6,554 bases of DNA from Bacteroidetes bacterium CG23_combo_of_CG06-09_8_20_14_all_32_9. Lineage in GTDB: Bacteria > Bacteroidota > Bacteroidia > Bacteroidales > GWA2-32-17. Both the position numbers and the translations under genes were made by a program. Shown here one piece after another: positions 1-6,372 of this stretch (the first letter of the stretch is position 1; each line of letters starts with the position of its first letter). Under the pieces are notes generated by a model. That model was not told the origin of the DNA. It saw only the letters and a program-made list of their open reading frames with translations, and searched no databases. The DNA lies in contig PCSS01000143.1 of the NCBI GenBank assembly GCA_002771395.1, positions 1-6,554 of the forward strand. The letters run 5' to 3'.

Positions 1-1362
1 TGCATCCTTTAAAGAGAGATGATGCTCGTTTTTAATAGGACCAAACAATATAATTCCTACCATTCGCAAAACATAAACAGCACTTATAACTATTGATGAT
101 ACAACAAATATGCTTGCAATTTGGTGGAAAAGGTCGTGGTGTTGAAAAGCACCTATAAAAACGGTTGTTTCGGCTATAAAACCGCTAAATCCGGGAAGAC
201 CTAATGTTGATAACCCTGCAATTATAAAGCAAACCGACAGAAATGGAATAACTTTCATTAAACCACCCATTTCATCTATCATTCGGGTATGTGTTCGTCC
301 GTAAATCATACCAATTAAAGCAAAGAAAAGGGCTGTTGTTAAACCATGTGAAATCATCTGAATAATGGCGCCGTCAATGGATATTTTGTTCATCATCATA
401 AGAGCAAAAGTTATAAGCCCAACATGACTAACCGAAGCATAAGCATTAATATATTTTAAATCTTTTTGCCAGATGACTCCGAATGCACCGTAAACAACGC
501 TAATTGTTGATAGAATAATAAATATCCAACCGAGTGTATTGGCAGCTTCGGGCAATAAATACATGGCAACGCGGAAACAACCGTAGCCTCCGAGTTTCAT
601 AAGCACGCCTGCATGAAGCATAGACACGGCGGTAGGTGCAGAGGCATGACCATCGGGCGACCACGTGTGAAAAGGATATATTGCGCCTAAAACTCCGAAC
701 CCAACAAAAATGAATGGAAAGAAATATAATTGAACATCTTTAGGAATATAAACTTTGGCAATTTCTAAAATATTAAAAGTAAAATTTCCATCAGTAGCAG
801 AATTAAAATACAAACCGAATATTCCAACCATCATCAAAGCCGAACCTCCCATAAGCATAAGGGTAAGCTTCATAGCTGAATATTCTTTTGGTCCGGTTCC
901 CCAAATCCCAATAAGAAAGTACATTGGTATAACTGCAATTTCGTAAAACAAAAACATTGTGAATAAATCAAGCGAAATAAAAAATCCGAAAACTCCGGTT
1001 GCAAGTAAAATAAGTGAGGTAAAAAATTCCTTTTGCAGATATTCAACTTCCCATGATGCTAATACTCCTGCAAAAATCACTACAGATGTAAGCAATACCA
1101 GTGCCACCGAAATACCATCAACTCCAACTGTATAATGAATATTTAATGTTTTAAACCATTCAATATCCTGGTAGAACAACATTGGAGTGGTAAATCCGGC
1201 TTCACGAAAAGCAAAATACGAAAATAACACAATAATTGAAGTAATAAGTTGTGCAAACATTCCTGTTAATGCCACCCAGCGCACCATATTATGTGAACGG
1301 CTTAACATTATACCTGTAATGGTAAGTAAAGGAATTAAAACGAATAAAGAGAGAATACTCAT
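1..1362 (-). CDS. nuoM: NADH-quinone oxidoreductase subunit M (NuoM), 3' end missing
   Basis: Antiporter-like membrane subunit of complex I that forms one of its proton channels in the cytoplasmic membrane. Reading the minus strand from the ATG at 1362 gives 454 uninterrupted residues to the window edge; the family is usually about 500, so roughly 50 C-terminal residues are lost at the edge, not by mutation. Visible signatures are FLFYEIAVIPMYF (Glu141, matching E. coli NuoM Glu144), PFHTWSPDGHASAPTA (residues 230-245), AGVLMKLGGYG (Lys256, matching Lys265) and GLPGFSGFIAE (Glu398, matching Glu407). The lysine expected in transmembrane helix 7 (E. coli Lys234) is a leucine here, near residue 225, and that helix has no charged residue. 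The start lies 20 bases after the nuoL stop, so the two genes are surely cotranscribed; the leader is A-rich with no Shine-Dalgarno. nuoN probably follows beyond the edge. Family assignment is secure; proton-pumping competence is inferred. Confidence 0.96.
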   Translation of the reverse strand, partial: MSILSLFVLIPLLTITGIMLSRSHNMVRWVALTGMFAQLITSIIVLFSYFAFREAGFTTPMLFYQDIEWFKTLNIHYTVGVDGISVALVLLTSVVIFAGVLASWEVEYLQKEFFTSLILLATGVFGFFISLDLFTMFLFYEIAVIPMYFLIGIWGTGPKEYSAMKLTLMLMGGSALMMVGIFGLYFNSATDGNFTFNILEIAKVYIPKDVQLYFFPFIFVGFGVLGAIYPFHTWSPDGHASAPTAVSMLHAGVLMKLGGYGCFRVAMYLLPEAANTLGWIFIILSTISVVYGAFGVIWQKDLKYINAYASVSHVGLITFALMMMNKISIDGAIIQMISHGLTTALFFALIGMIYGRTHTRMIDEMGGLMKVIPFLSVCFIIAGLSTLGLPGFSGFIAETTVFIGAFQHHDLFHQIASIFVVSSIVISAVYVLRMVGIILFGPIKNEHHLSLKDA

Positions 1363-1382
1363 GTTTTTTTAATTTTTCAGAA

Positions 1383-3302
1383 TTAATTTAACCAGTAAAT
1401 AAAACATAATACAAGAATAACTGAACCTGAAATAAATACAAAAGCATATTGCTGAAGTTGTCCCGATTGCAAACCTTTAATTTTATAGGAAGATTTCTCT
1501 ATAACCCATGCAACTCCGTTCATTGCACCGTCAACAATATGCCGGTCGAACCATGCAATAGGATTAGATATAAGGTTGAAAATAATCTTTTTTGTAACAA
1601 AGAGCCACATTTCATCAAAATAAAATTTATTAAGGGCGGTTTTATAAAAAATTCCGAGTGATGAAGAAATTTTATCAGGAACATTACTTTCTTTAAAATA
1701 AAGAAAATAAGCTATTCCTATTCCAATCAATGCAATGAGAACTGATGGAACAGCAATCATGTAATTTAAAGTAGTTTCAAATGCTTTTCCGTCGGTAGTA
1801 ACAAAGCGACTAAAAGGTATAAATCCTGCAAAAATTGAAACTGCTGCAAGAAACATTAACGGAATTGTCATTGTAAGTGGCGACTCTTGGGGTTTGTGTT
1901 CATAATGAGGTTTTTTTCCAAAGAAAACGCTGAAAAATAATCTTGACATATAAAAGGCGGTTAGTCCTGCTACAAAAACCGATGAGTAAAAAATTAATTT
2001 ATTGTGTTCCAAGGCGGCAGCAAGAATTTCATCTTTGCTCCAGAACCCTGAAAAGGGTGGAATTCCGGAAATTGCTAATAATGCAACTACAAAAGTGATA
2101 AAAGTAACAGGCATATATTTTCTTAAATTTCCCATTTCTCTTAAGTCATTGGTATGAACAGCATGTATAACAGACCCGGCAATTAAAAAGAGAAGCGCTT
2201 TAAACATTGCATGTGTAAATAAATGGAACATAGAAGCCATATAACCAACACCTTCCTCGCCGCCATAGCCGGAAACGCCAAGCGCCAGTATCATGTAACC
2301 AATTTGAGACAATGTAGAATATGCCAGAATACGTTTTATATCAAACTGGGTACAAGCTACTATAGCTGCAATTAATGAAGTAAAAGCGCCAATGTAAGCG
2401 ACAACTATAAGAGCGCCGGGAACTTGAAAATGAAATACAATAAACATTCTTGCAACCAAATAAACACCGGCAACAACCATTGTTGCAGCATGAATTAATG
2501 CCGAAACAGGCGTTGGACCTTCCATTGCATCGGGCAACCAAATATGAAACGGAAACATTGCCGATTTACCTGCACAACCCATAAATATTAAAAGCAATGC
2601 CCATGTAATTGCACTAACACCCATAAATGAAGCAGTGTTCATACCCGAAAAAATGCTTCCATCGCTGCTGATTAGTTTGTCAAAATCAAATGTTTTGGTA
2701 TAAAACGAAATAATCAGAATACCAATAAGAAAACCTAAGTCGGCAAAACGTGTTACTATAAAAGCTTTTTTAGAAGCTGCAACTGCCGGAGGCTTCTCGT
2801 AGTAAAATCCTATTAGTATATATGACGAAATACCTACTAATTCAAAACCAATATACATTTGAAAAATATTGGTAGCAATTACTAAACCCAGCATCGAAAA
2901 AGTAAAAAACGATAAGAAGGCATAAAAGCGTTGAAATCCTTTTTCACCTTTCATGTAGCCAAGACTATAAATATGAATCATTAGCGACACTGTAGAAACT
3001 ACAACTAACATCATTACAGAAATGGGGTCGAGCATAACACCCATGTGTATGCGCAGTGTGTCGGTAAAATTAAGCCATTCGGTATTAAAAGCAGTTATTG
3101 TTTGGTATGTACCATCAACCTCACCTGTTTTAAAAAAGTATAAATATGCTGTTATGTATGATAAAACTGTTGTAATAAATAGTCCTGATGAACCAATAAT
3201 ACCTGCAAGTGAACCTTTCATTTTCATTCCTAAAAGTCCGAGAATCAGAAACATGAAAAGTGGAATTAACGGTATCCAAACGGTATATGTGTAATCAATC
3301 AT
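1383..3302 (-). CDS. nuoL: NADH-quinone oxidoreductase subunit L (NuoL)
   Basis: Distal antiporter-like subunit of complex I, carrying one proton channel and the long lateral helix that lies along the membrane arm. The 639-residue product is close to the family's usual length (about 610-670) and complete, from ATG to TAA. It is almost wholly hydrophobic. The channel residues are in place: Glu154 in YIGFELVGISSYILIGFYY, Asp188 in VTRFADLG, Lys246 in GKSAMFPFHIWLPDAMEGPT, His271 in HAATMVVAG, Lys368 in HAMFKALLFL, and Lys423 in FSGFWSKDEIL. The C-terminal part (about residues 550-600, with YFDEMW) fits the lateral helix, followed by a final membrane helix ending in LCFIYWLN. It lies between nuoK, 76 bases upstream, and nuoM, 20 bases downstream. 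The ATG follows an A-rich leader without Shine-Dalgarno. Unlike NuoM in this window, NuoL keeps every charged residue expected for proton transfer. Confidence 0.98.
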   Translation of the reverse strand: MIDYTYTVWIPLIPLFMFLILGLLGMKMKGSLAGIIGSSGLFITTVLSYITAYLYFFKTGEVDGTYQTITAFNTEWLNFTDTLRIHMGVMLDPISVMMLVVVSTVSLMIHIYSLGYMKGEKGFQRFYAFLSFFTFSMLGLVIATNIFQMYIGFELVGISSYILIGFYYEKPPAVAASKKAFIVTRFADLGFLIGILIISFYTKTFDFDKLISSDGSIFSGMNTASFMGVSAITWALLLIFMGCAGKSAMFPFHIWLPDAMEGPTPVSALIHAATMVVAGVYLVARMFIVFHFQVPGALIVVAYIGAFTSLIAAIVACTQFDIKRILAYSTLSQIGYMILALGVSGYGGEEGVGYMASMFHLFTHAMFKALLFLIAGSVIHAVHTNDLREMGNLRKYMPVTFITFVVALLAISGIPPFSGFWSKDEILAAALEHNKLIFYSSVFVAGLTAFYMSRLFFSVFFGKKPHYEHKPQESPLTMTIPLMFLAAVSIFAGFIPFSRFVTTDGKAFETTLNYMIAVPSVLIALIGIGIAYFLYFKESNVPDKISSSLGIFYKTALNKFYFDEMWLFVTKKIIFNLISNPIAWFDRHIVDGAMNGVAWVIEKSSYKIKGLQSGQLQQYAFVFISGSVILVLCFIYWLN

Positions 3303-3341
3303 ATCTTAATTTTTTCAATTTTTACTTCTATCTTGTTTCTT

Positions 3342-3374
3342 AACCCTCCAAGAGTTTAAAACTCTCGGAGGATT
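3342..3374 (-). promoter_or_regulatory. strong hairpin in the nuoK-nuoL intergenic region
   Basis: Arms at 3342-3357 and 3359-3374 are near-perfect inverted repeats (CCTCCAAGAGTTT against AAACTCTCGGAGG plus flanks). In the nuo mRNA (minus-strand sense) all 16 positions can pair, 14 by Watson-Crick and two as G-U (3372/3344 and 3366/3350); the innermost pairs must open to make a real loop. In plus-strand RNA the same two positions would be A-C mismatches, so the structure favours the nuo transcript. It starts 4 bases after the nuoK stop codon. On the minus strand it is not followed by a U-run, so it is unlikely to be a simple terminator. An mRNA processing or stability element, a partial attenuator, or a dispersed palindromic (REP-like) repeat are all possible. 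Confidence 0.7.
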
Positions 3375-3378
3375 TTTA

Positions 3379-3696
3379 TTAGTACTTCATTTCGTTGATA
3401 TTTTCTACTTCAATATTATTAAACTTTCTGTACATATTTATAAACAAAGCGATAGCAACGGCTGCTTCGGAAGCGGCTATGGCAACAACTATCATGGCAA
3501 AAAAATGTCCCTGAAGCTGATGTGGAAAAAGGTATTTATTAAATACAAGAAAGTTAATATTTACTGAATTTAGTATAAGTTCAACCGACATAAGAATAGT
3601 AATAAGGTTATGCCTGATAATAAAACCGCAAATACCAATAAAAAACATTATTGTACTTACAATTAAAAAACATTGAATTGGAATTCCCTGTATCAT
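3379..3696 (-). CDS. nuoK: NADH-quinone oxidoreductase subunit K (NuoK)
   Basis: Small three-helix membrane subunit (MrpC-like) of complex I, part of the central charged axis linking quinone chemistry to the antiporter-like subunits. From the ATG at 3696 the product is 105 residues, against about 100-105 for the family. The two buried glutamates known to matter in E. coli NuoK (Glu36, Glu72) are seen as Glu39 in ILMSVELILNSVN and Glu77 in VAIAASEAAVAIAL. The ATG at 3696 is chosen over an upstream in-frame start at 3744: the longer version adds 16 polar residues (MQLLLLLKKEINNQF...) not typical of NuoK and overlaps the end of nuoJ, whereas the chosen start leaves a 13-base gap after the nuoJ stop. 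The leader is AT-rich without Shine-Dalgarno. The tail after about residue 90 is polar (MYRKFNNIEVENINEMKY). Confidence 0.97.
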   Translation of the reverse strand: MIQGIPIQCFLIVSTIMFFIGICGFIIRHNLITILMSVELILNSVNINFLVFNKYLFPHQLQGHFFAMIVVAIAASEAAVAIALFINMYRKFNNIEVENINEMKY

Positions 3697-3709
3697 AATA
3701 AATTGATTA

Positions 3710-4216
3710 TTAATTTCCTTTTTTAGCAATAACAATAGCTGCAATCATAGCCGCAAGAAGCAGAACACTAATTACTTCAAACGGAAGAGCATATCCATAA
3801 TTTCCTGTATTTAAAAGGTGCATACCTATTTGCTTCATATTTACTTCAAGAGGGGGTTGTGTTGTTGGTGTAAACGGGAATTTCATAATTGACCAGAGTG
3901 CAACGCCACAACCTAAAATACCTGTGAGAATCCCGGCAAAAGCATTAGCAACGGCAGGTTGTTCAAATTTATGACTGATATGGCTGGTAAGTAAAATTGA
4001 GAAAATAATTAAAACTACAATACCGCCGGCATATAACGTTAACTGGATGGCTGCAATAAATTCAAAATTCAGCATAAAATACAATCCCGAAGTAGCCACT
4101 AACACAATAAGCAGGTAAATTGCCGCTCTTAAAATCATTCTGCTGGTAATAGTCAGCAGGGAAAATATCAGGATTAAACCTGCAAGTAAAAAGAACATTA
4201 TTTGATTGAGTTCCAT
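3710..4216 (-). CDS. nuoJ: NADH-quinone oxidoreductase subunit J (NuoJ)
   Basis: Five-helix membrane subunit of complex I lying between NuoH and NuoK, whose third helix carries a pi-bulge implicated in coupling. The 168-residue product is normal for the family. Key signatures are FIAAIQLTLYAGGIVVLIIF (residues 53-72, with the conserved Tyr62 of helix 3) and the C-terminal LPFEVISVLLLAAMIAAIVI (residues 144-163), both matching the classic YAGAIMVL and FPFELASVLLLVAMIGAI regions. A soluble loop at about 112-140 (FPFTPTTQPPLEVN...) separates helices 4 and 5, as usual. The ATG at 4216 is 2 bases after the nuoI stop, so translation is probably coupled. Nothing in the sequence suggests damage or transfer. 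Confidence 0.97.
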   Translation of the reverse strand: MELNQIMFFLLAGLILIFSLLTITSRMILRAAIYLLIVLVATSGLYFMLNFEFIAAIQLTLYAGGIVVLIIFSILLTSHISHKFEQPAVANAFAGILTGILGCGVALWSIMKFPFTPTTQPPLEVNMKQIGMHLLNTGNYGYALPFEVISVLLLAAMIAAIVIAKKGN

Positions 4217-4218
4217 GC

Positions 4219-4713
4219 TTACAATTTTTTAGATTCTTTGGTTTTCTTCTTCATTGATGAACGGGGAAGGTTAAGTACCCTGGTAAGTTTATGCCTGTTG
4301 AACACTGCATGTTCAAATTGTTGTCCCCAGACAATAGCTTTAGCCGGACAGTTTTTAATACATAAACCACAAAAAGTACACATTGATAAATGATAAATAT
4401 GTTTATCAATAATTCTTTCAGGTTTGCCTTCGGGGTTAGTAATTTTTTTTGAAATAATTTCAATAGAGCCGTTTGGGCAATTTATTTCACAAATACCGCA
4501 TCCTGTACAGGCATGTTGATTATTTTCATCGTGTGGCATAATAACCTCGCCTTTAAAGCGTTCGAACATTACCAATTTCCTGCGGTTTTCGGGATATTTC
4601 TGAGTAACAATTTGTCCCGGGTGAATAAAATAATATCCGGTAACACACATGCCTGCCCAGAGTGATTTTATTGCACCAAAAACATCCCCAAAATAATTAA
4701 ATATTACGTTCAT
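4219..4713 (-). CDS. nuoI: NADH-quinone oxidoreductase subunit I (NuoI), 2 x [4Fe-4S]
   Basis: Peripheral-arm ferredoxin-like subunit that carries clusters N6a and N6b and passes electrons towards the terminal cluster N2 and quinone. From the ATG at 4713 the product has 164 residues. Two CxxCxxCxxxCP motifs are intact: CTGCGICEINCP (Cys69, 72, 75, 79) and CTFCGLCIKNCP (Cys112, 115, 118, 122). The N-terminal part (YFGDVFGAIKSLWAGMCVTG) fits the amphipathic anchor seen in NuoI, followed by QKYPENRR and ERFKGEV, both family signatures. The C-terminus is lysine-rich (KKKTKESKKL). An in-frame TTG at 4725 would add only four residues and abut the nuoH stop; the ATG is preferred and leaves a 12-base gap. 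The gene lies between nuoH and nuoJ in the standard order. Confidence 0.97.
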   Translation of the reverse strand: MNVIFNYFGDVFGAIKSLWAGMCVTGYYFIHPGQIVTQKYPENRRKLVMFERFKGEVIMPHDENNQHACTGCGICEINCPNGSIEIISKKITNPEGKPERIIDKHIYHLSMCTFCGLCIKNCPAKAIVWGQQFEHAVFNRHKLTRVLNLPRSSMKKKTKESKKL

Positions 4714-4725
4714 ATCTTTTACCAA

Positions 4726-5817
4726 TTATTTAATATACCATCCCATAAGTACAATAAAGGCGATTAATACAATATTCATCAGATTTAATGGTAACAAATA
4801 TTTCCATTCCAAAGTAAGTATCTGGTCAATCCTGATGCGTGGGAAAGTCCATTTAAACCACATTATTATAAGAATTACAACGACTGTTTTTCCAAAAAAC
4901 CAAATTACCGGCGGAATATAATCCATAACATTGTTCATGCCTTCCCATCCGGCAATATGAAATGGCATCCAACCGCCAAGGAAGACAGTAGCAGCAAGAG
5001 CGGCAAGAATGAACATGTTCATATACTCGGCAAGGAAGAAGAAAGCGAATTTTATTCCTGAATATTCAGTGTGAAACCCTGCGGTAAGTTCCGATTCGGC
5101 TTCGGCTAAATCAAAGGGGCCACGATTTGTTTCGGCTGTGCATGTTGTCAGAAATATTATAAAAGAAATAATTGCAGGAATATGTCCTTTAATAATCCAC
5201 CAGCCGTTTGCCTGACTTTCAACTATACCGCTTAATTGCAGTGTCCCTGAAAAAATAACAATAGAGAGTAATGCCAGCCCTACCGATAATTCATAAGAAA
5301 TAACCTGTGCTCCGCTGCGTATTGCACCAATTAAACTGTATTTGTTGTTACTCGACCATCCCGAAATTAAAATTCCGATTACACCAAGCGATGAAACTGC
5401 AATCATATAAAAAATACCAATGTTGAGGTCTATGGCATGAAGTCCTTTTGCAAATGGTAAAGCGGCAATCGCCATAAACGATGCAATAATTACAATAAAT
5501 GGTGCAATGTTAAAAAGGAATGTGTCGGCATGTTTAATGTAAATAAGTTCTTTCATCAAAAGTTTGATAAGGTCGGCAATGGTTTGAAACATTCCAATTG
5601 GTCCTACCCGGTTTGGTCCAAACCGGTTTTGAATAAGTGCGCAAACTTTTCTTTCGGCAAGCACAAGGTATAAACCAATTACTGCATAAAAAGCGATAAA
5701 TACCAAGCCTAATATTACAAGTTCAACAAGAATCGCCCAACCCGGTGACATATAGCTATTCAACGAATTGTCAATCCAGTTGATAAATGATGTAAAGTCG
5801 TATATACTAAAATTCAT
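4726..5817 (-). CDS. nuoH: NADH-quinone oxidoreductase subunit H (NuoH)
   Basis: Membrane subunit that docks the peripheral arm and forms most of the quinone entry channel. From the ATG at 5817 the product has 363 residues, normal for the Bacteroidota form. Signatures in order are [20 protein letters not shown] (residues 53-72), [10 protein letters not shown] (81-90), [20 protein letters not shown] (164-183), [20 protein letters not shown] (228-247, the acidic quinone-channel loop), [10 protein letters not shown] (260-269) and the C-terminal [20 protein letters not shown] (326-345). An in-frame TTG at 5856 would add 13 polar residues and overlap the upstream small gene; the ATG is preferred because its N-terminus ([13 protein letters not shown]) resembles that of related NuoH proteins. 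The gene follows the inserted four-helix-bundle gene by 26 bases instead of following nuoD or nuoG directly. Confidence 0.97.
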   Translation of the reverse strand: MNFSIYDFTSFINWIDNSLNSYMSPGWAILVELVILGLVFIAFYAVIGLYLVLAERKVCALIQNRFGPNRVGPIGMFQTIADLIKLLMKELIYIKHADTFLFNIAPFIVIIASFMAIAALPFAKGLHAIDLNIGIFYMIAVSSLGVIGILISGWSSNNKYSLIGAIRSGAQVISYELSVGLALLSIVIFSGTLQLSGIVESQANGWWIIKGHIPAIISFIIFLTTCTAETNRGPFDLAEAESELTAGFHTEYSGIKFAFFFLAEYMNMFILAALAATVFLGGWMPFHIAGWEGMNNVMDYIPPVIWFFGKTVVVILIIMWFKWTFPRIRIDQILTLEWKYLLPLNLMNIVLIAFIVLMGWYIK

Positions 5818-5843
5818 ATTGAAATTATTATCTGTGTAAGTTC

Positions 5844-6266
5844 TCAATATCCACAAGTAATTATTACAAAAAAGGTTAAAGTTCCAAGATAAAAGGGAAA
5901 AGGGAAAAGAAGAAAAATCGTTAGTTTACTGAGAATGGATCCTGGTATTTTTTTTAGCTCGGTTGATTCGCTTACAAGATACTTGCATTTTTCGATTTCA
6001 CCTAATTTAAGATTGTGGAAAATTCTTAAAAAGTAATTTGATTCGCGAATTTCTTTCAATGAAATATCTGCTTTGGTTTTAAAATCGGGTTTTGTGGGTG
6101 ATCCTTGAGATTCTTCATAATTTGCTCCACTTGATGTTGATGCTTTTATGAGTTGTCTTTTCATATCCATCGTCTCAATAGTATTTTTTACAGTACGCAG
6201 ATACAAAATTACATCCACAGCAAACCGTAGCAATTTTTCACACAAATCTTTCTTTTGTTCATTCAT
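5844..6266 (-). CDS. four-helix-bundle protein (23S rRNA intervening-sequence protein family) with extended C-terminus
   Basis: A 140-residue protein of the four-helix-bundle / IVP family, first known from ORFs inside intervening sequences of 23S rRNA genes; its molecular role is not established. The family core is clear: [20 protein letters not shown] (residues 35-54), then [21 protein letters not shown] (61-81) and the last helix with [14 protein letters not shown] (101-114). Family members usually stop at about 115-120 residues. Here about 25 mostly hydrophobic residues follow ([16 protein letters not shown]...), encoded by the flanking repeat and, for the last nine codons, by DNA outside the cassette, so the native stop has probably been lost. 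The ATG at 6266 is preferred. It stands between nuoD and nuoH, same strand, and would be cotranscribed with them, but is not a complex I subunit. The start lacks a Shine-Dalgarno. Confidence 0.88.
   Translation of the reverse strand: MNEQKKDLCEKLLRFAVDVILYLRTVKNTIETMDMKRQLIKASTSSGANYEESQGSPTKPDFKTKADISLKEIRESNYFLRIFHNLKLGEIEKCKYLVSESTELKKIPGSILSKLTIFLLFPFPFYLGTLTFFVIITCGY
5872..5912. repeat. left inverted-repeat arm of the IVP cassette
   Basis: Purine-rich on the plus strand: AAGGTTAAAG, a 4-base spacer, AAGATAAAAGGG, then AAAAGGG and AAAAGAAG. It pairs imperfectly with the right arm at 6294-6337. It lies within the 3' part of the four-helix-bundle ORF and encodes its unusual phenylalanine-rich tail. 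Confidence 0.65.
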
Positions 6267-6293
6267 ATTATGTTTTTTATAACAATAATAAAA

Positions 6294-6337
6294 TTCCTTC
6301 CTTTTCCTTTTATCTTTTACCTTTTATCTATTACCTT
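6294..6337. repeat. right inverted-repeat arm of the IVP cassette, with a tandem 14-bp repeat
   Basis: A pyrimidine-rich tract on the plus strand built from CCTT/CCTTTT units. It contains two tandem 14-bp copies, CCTTTTATCTTTTA (6306-6319) and CCTTTTATCTATTA (6320-6333), 13 of 14 identical, followed by CCTT. The complement matches the left arm at 5872-5912; the left arm seems to lack part of one repeat unit between its outer tip and its core. It lies upstream of the four-helix-bundle start and after the nuoD stop. Confidence 0.65.
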
Positions 6338-6372
6338 AATAAATTTACAACCTGCAAGTATTAAGAAGTTAC

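Larger units (their letters stand above)
5872..6337. mobile_element. putative IVP cassette inserted in the nuo operon
   Basis: The four-helix-bundle gene is enclosed by imperfect inverted repeats. The outer tips match 8 of 10 (AAGGTTAAAG at 5872-5881 against the complement of CTATTACCTT at 6328-6337). An inner core matches 11 of 11 (AAGATAAAAGG at 5886-5896 against the complement of CCTTTTATCTT at 6306-6316). Further inwards both sides repeat AAAAGG-type units, with one extra G per unit on the left. The cassette interrupts the usual nuoD-to-nuoH junction. Calling it a mobile unit is inference: no transposase is present and no convincing target-site duplication was found. Confidence 0.55.

Noticed and set aside
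755..946. Plus-strand ORF of 63 codons
   Set aside because: Lies wholly inside nuoM on the opposite strand; no family resemblance, so a shadow frame. The same holds for plus-strand ORFs at 1187-1372, 1449-1661, 3022-3294 and 4202-4393.
2341..2541. Minus-strand ORF of 66 codons inside nuoL
   Set aside because: Out-of-frame reading of a strongly conserved nuoL segment; cysteine- and serine-rich composition typical of a shadow. The minus-strand ORF at 4251-4463 inside nuoI is rejected for the same reason.
3342..3377. Intrinsic terminator at the nuoK-nuoL hairpin
   Set aside because: The T-rich run lies on the plus-strand side, where nothing is transcribed towards it; in the operon direction the hairpin is followed by GUUAAG rather than a U-run, and nuoL and nuoM must be expressed.
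3697..3744. Longer nuoK start overlapping nuoJ
   Set aside because: It adds 16 atypical residues and a 35-base overlap; the internal ATG gives the normal family length.
5818..5856. Upstream TTG start for nuoH, overlapping the small gene
   Set aside because: The added residues ([13 protein letters not shown]) do not resemble NuoH, and an ATG follows at 5817. The similar TTG for nuoI at 4725 is rejected as well.
5840..5880. Bacteroidota-type promoter (TTTG then TAnnTTTG) upstream of nuoH
   Set aside because: A TTTTTTG stretch exists on the minus strand, but no acceptable -7 element follows at the right spacing.
5854..6366. Target-site duplication flanking the IVP cassette (CAAGTAATTA near 5854, CAAGTATTA near 6355)
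   Set aside because: The match needs a gap, the two copies lie at unequal distances (about 10-17 bases) from the inferred ends, and the sequence is AT-rich, so chance is likely.
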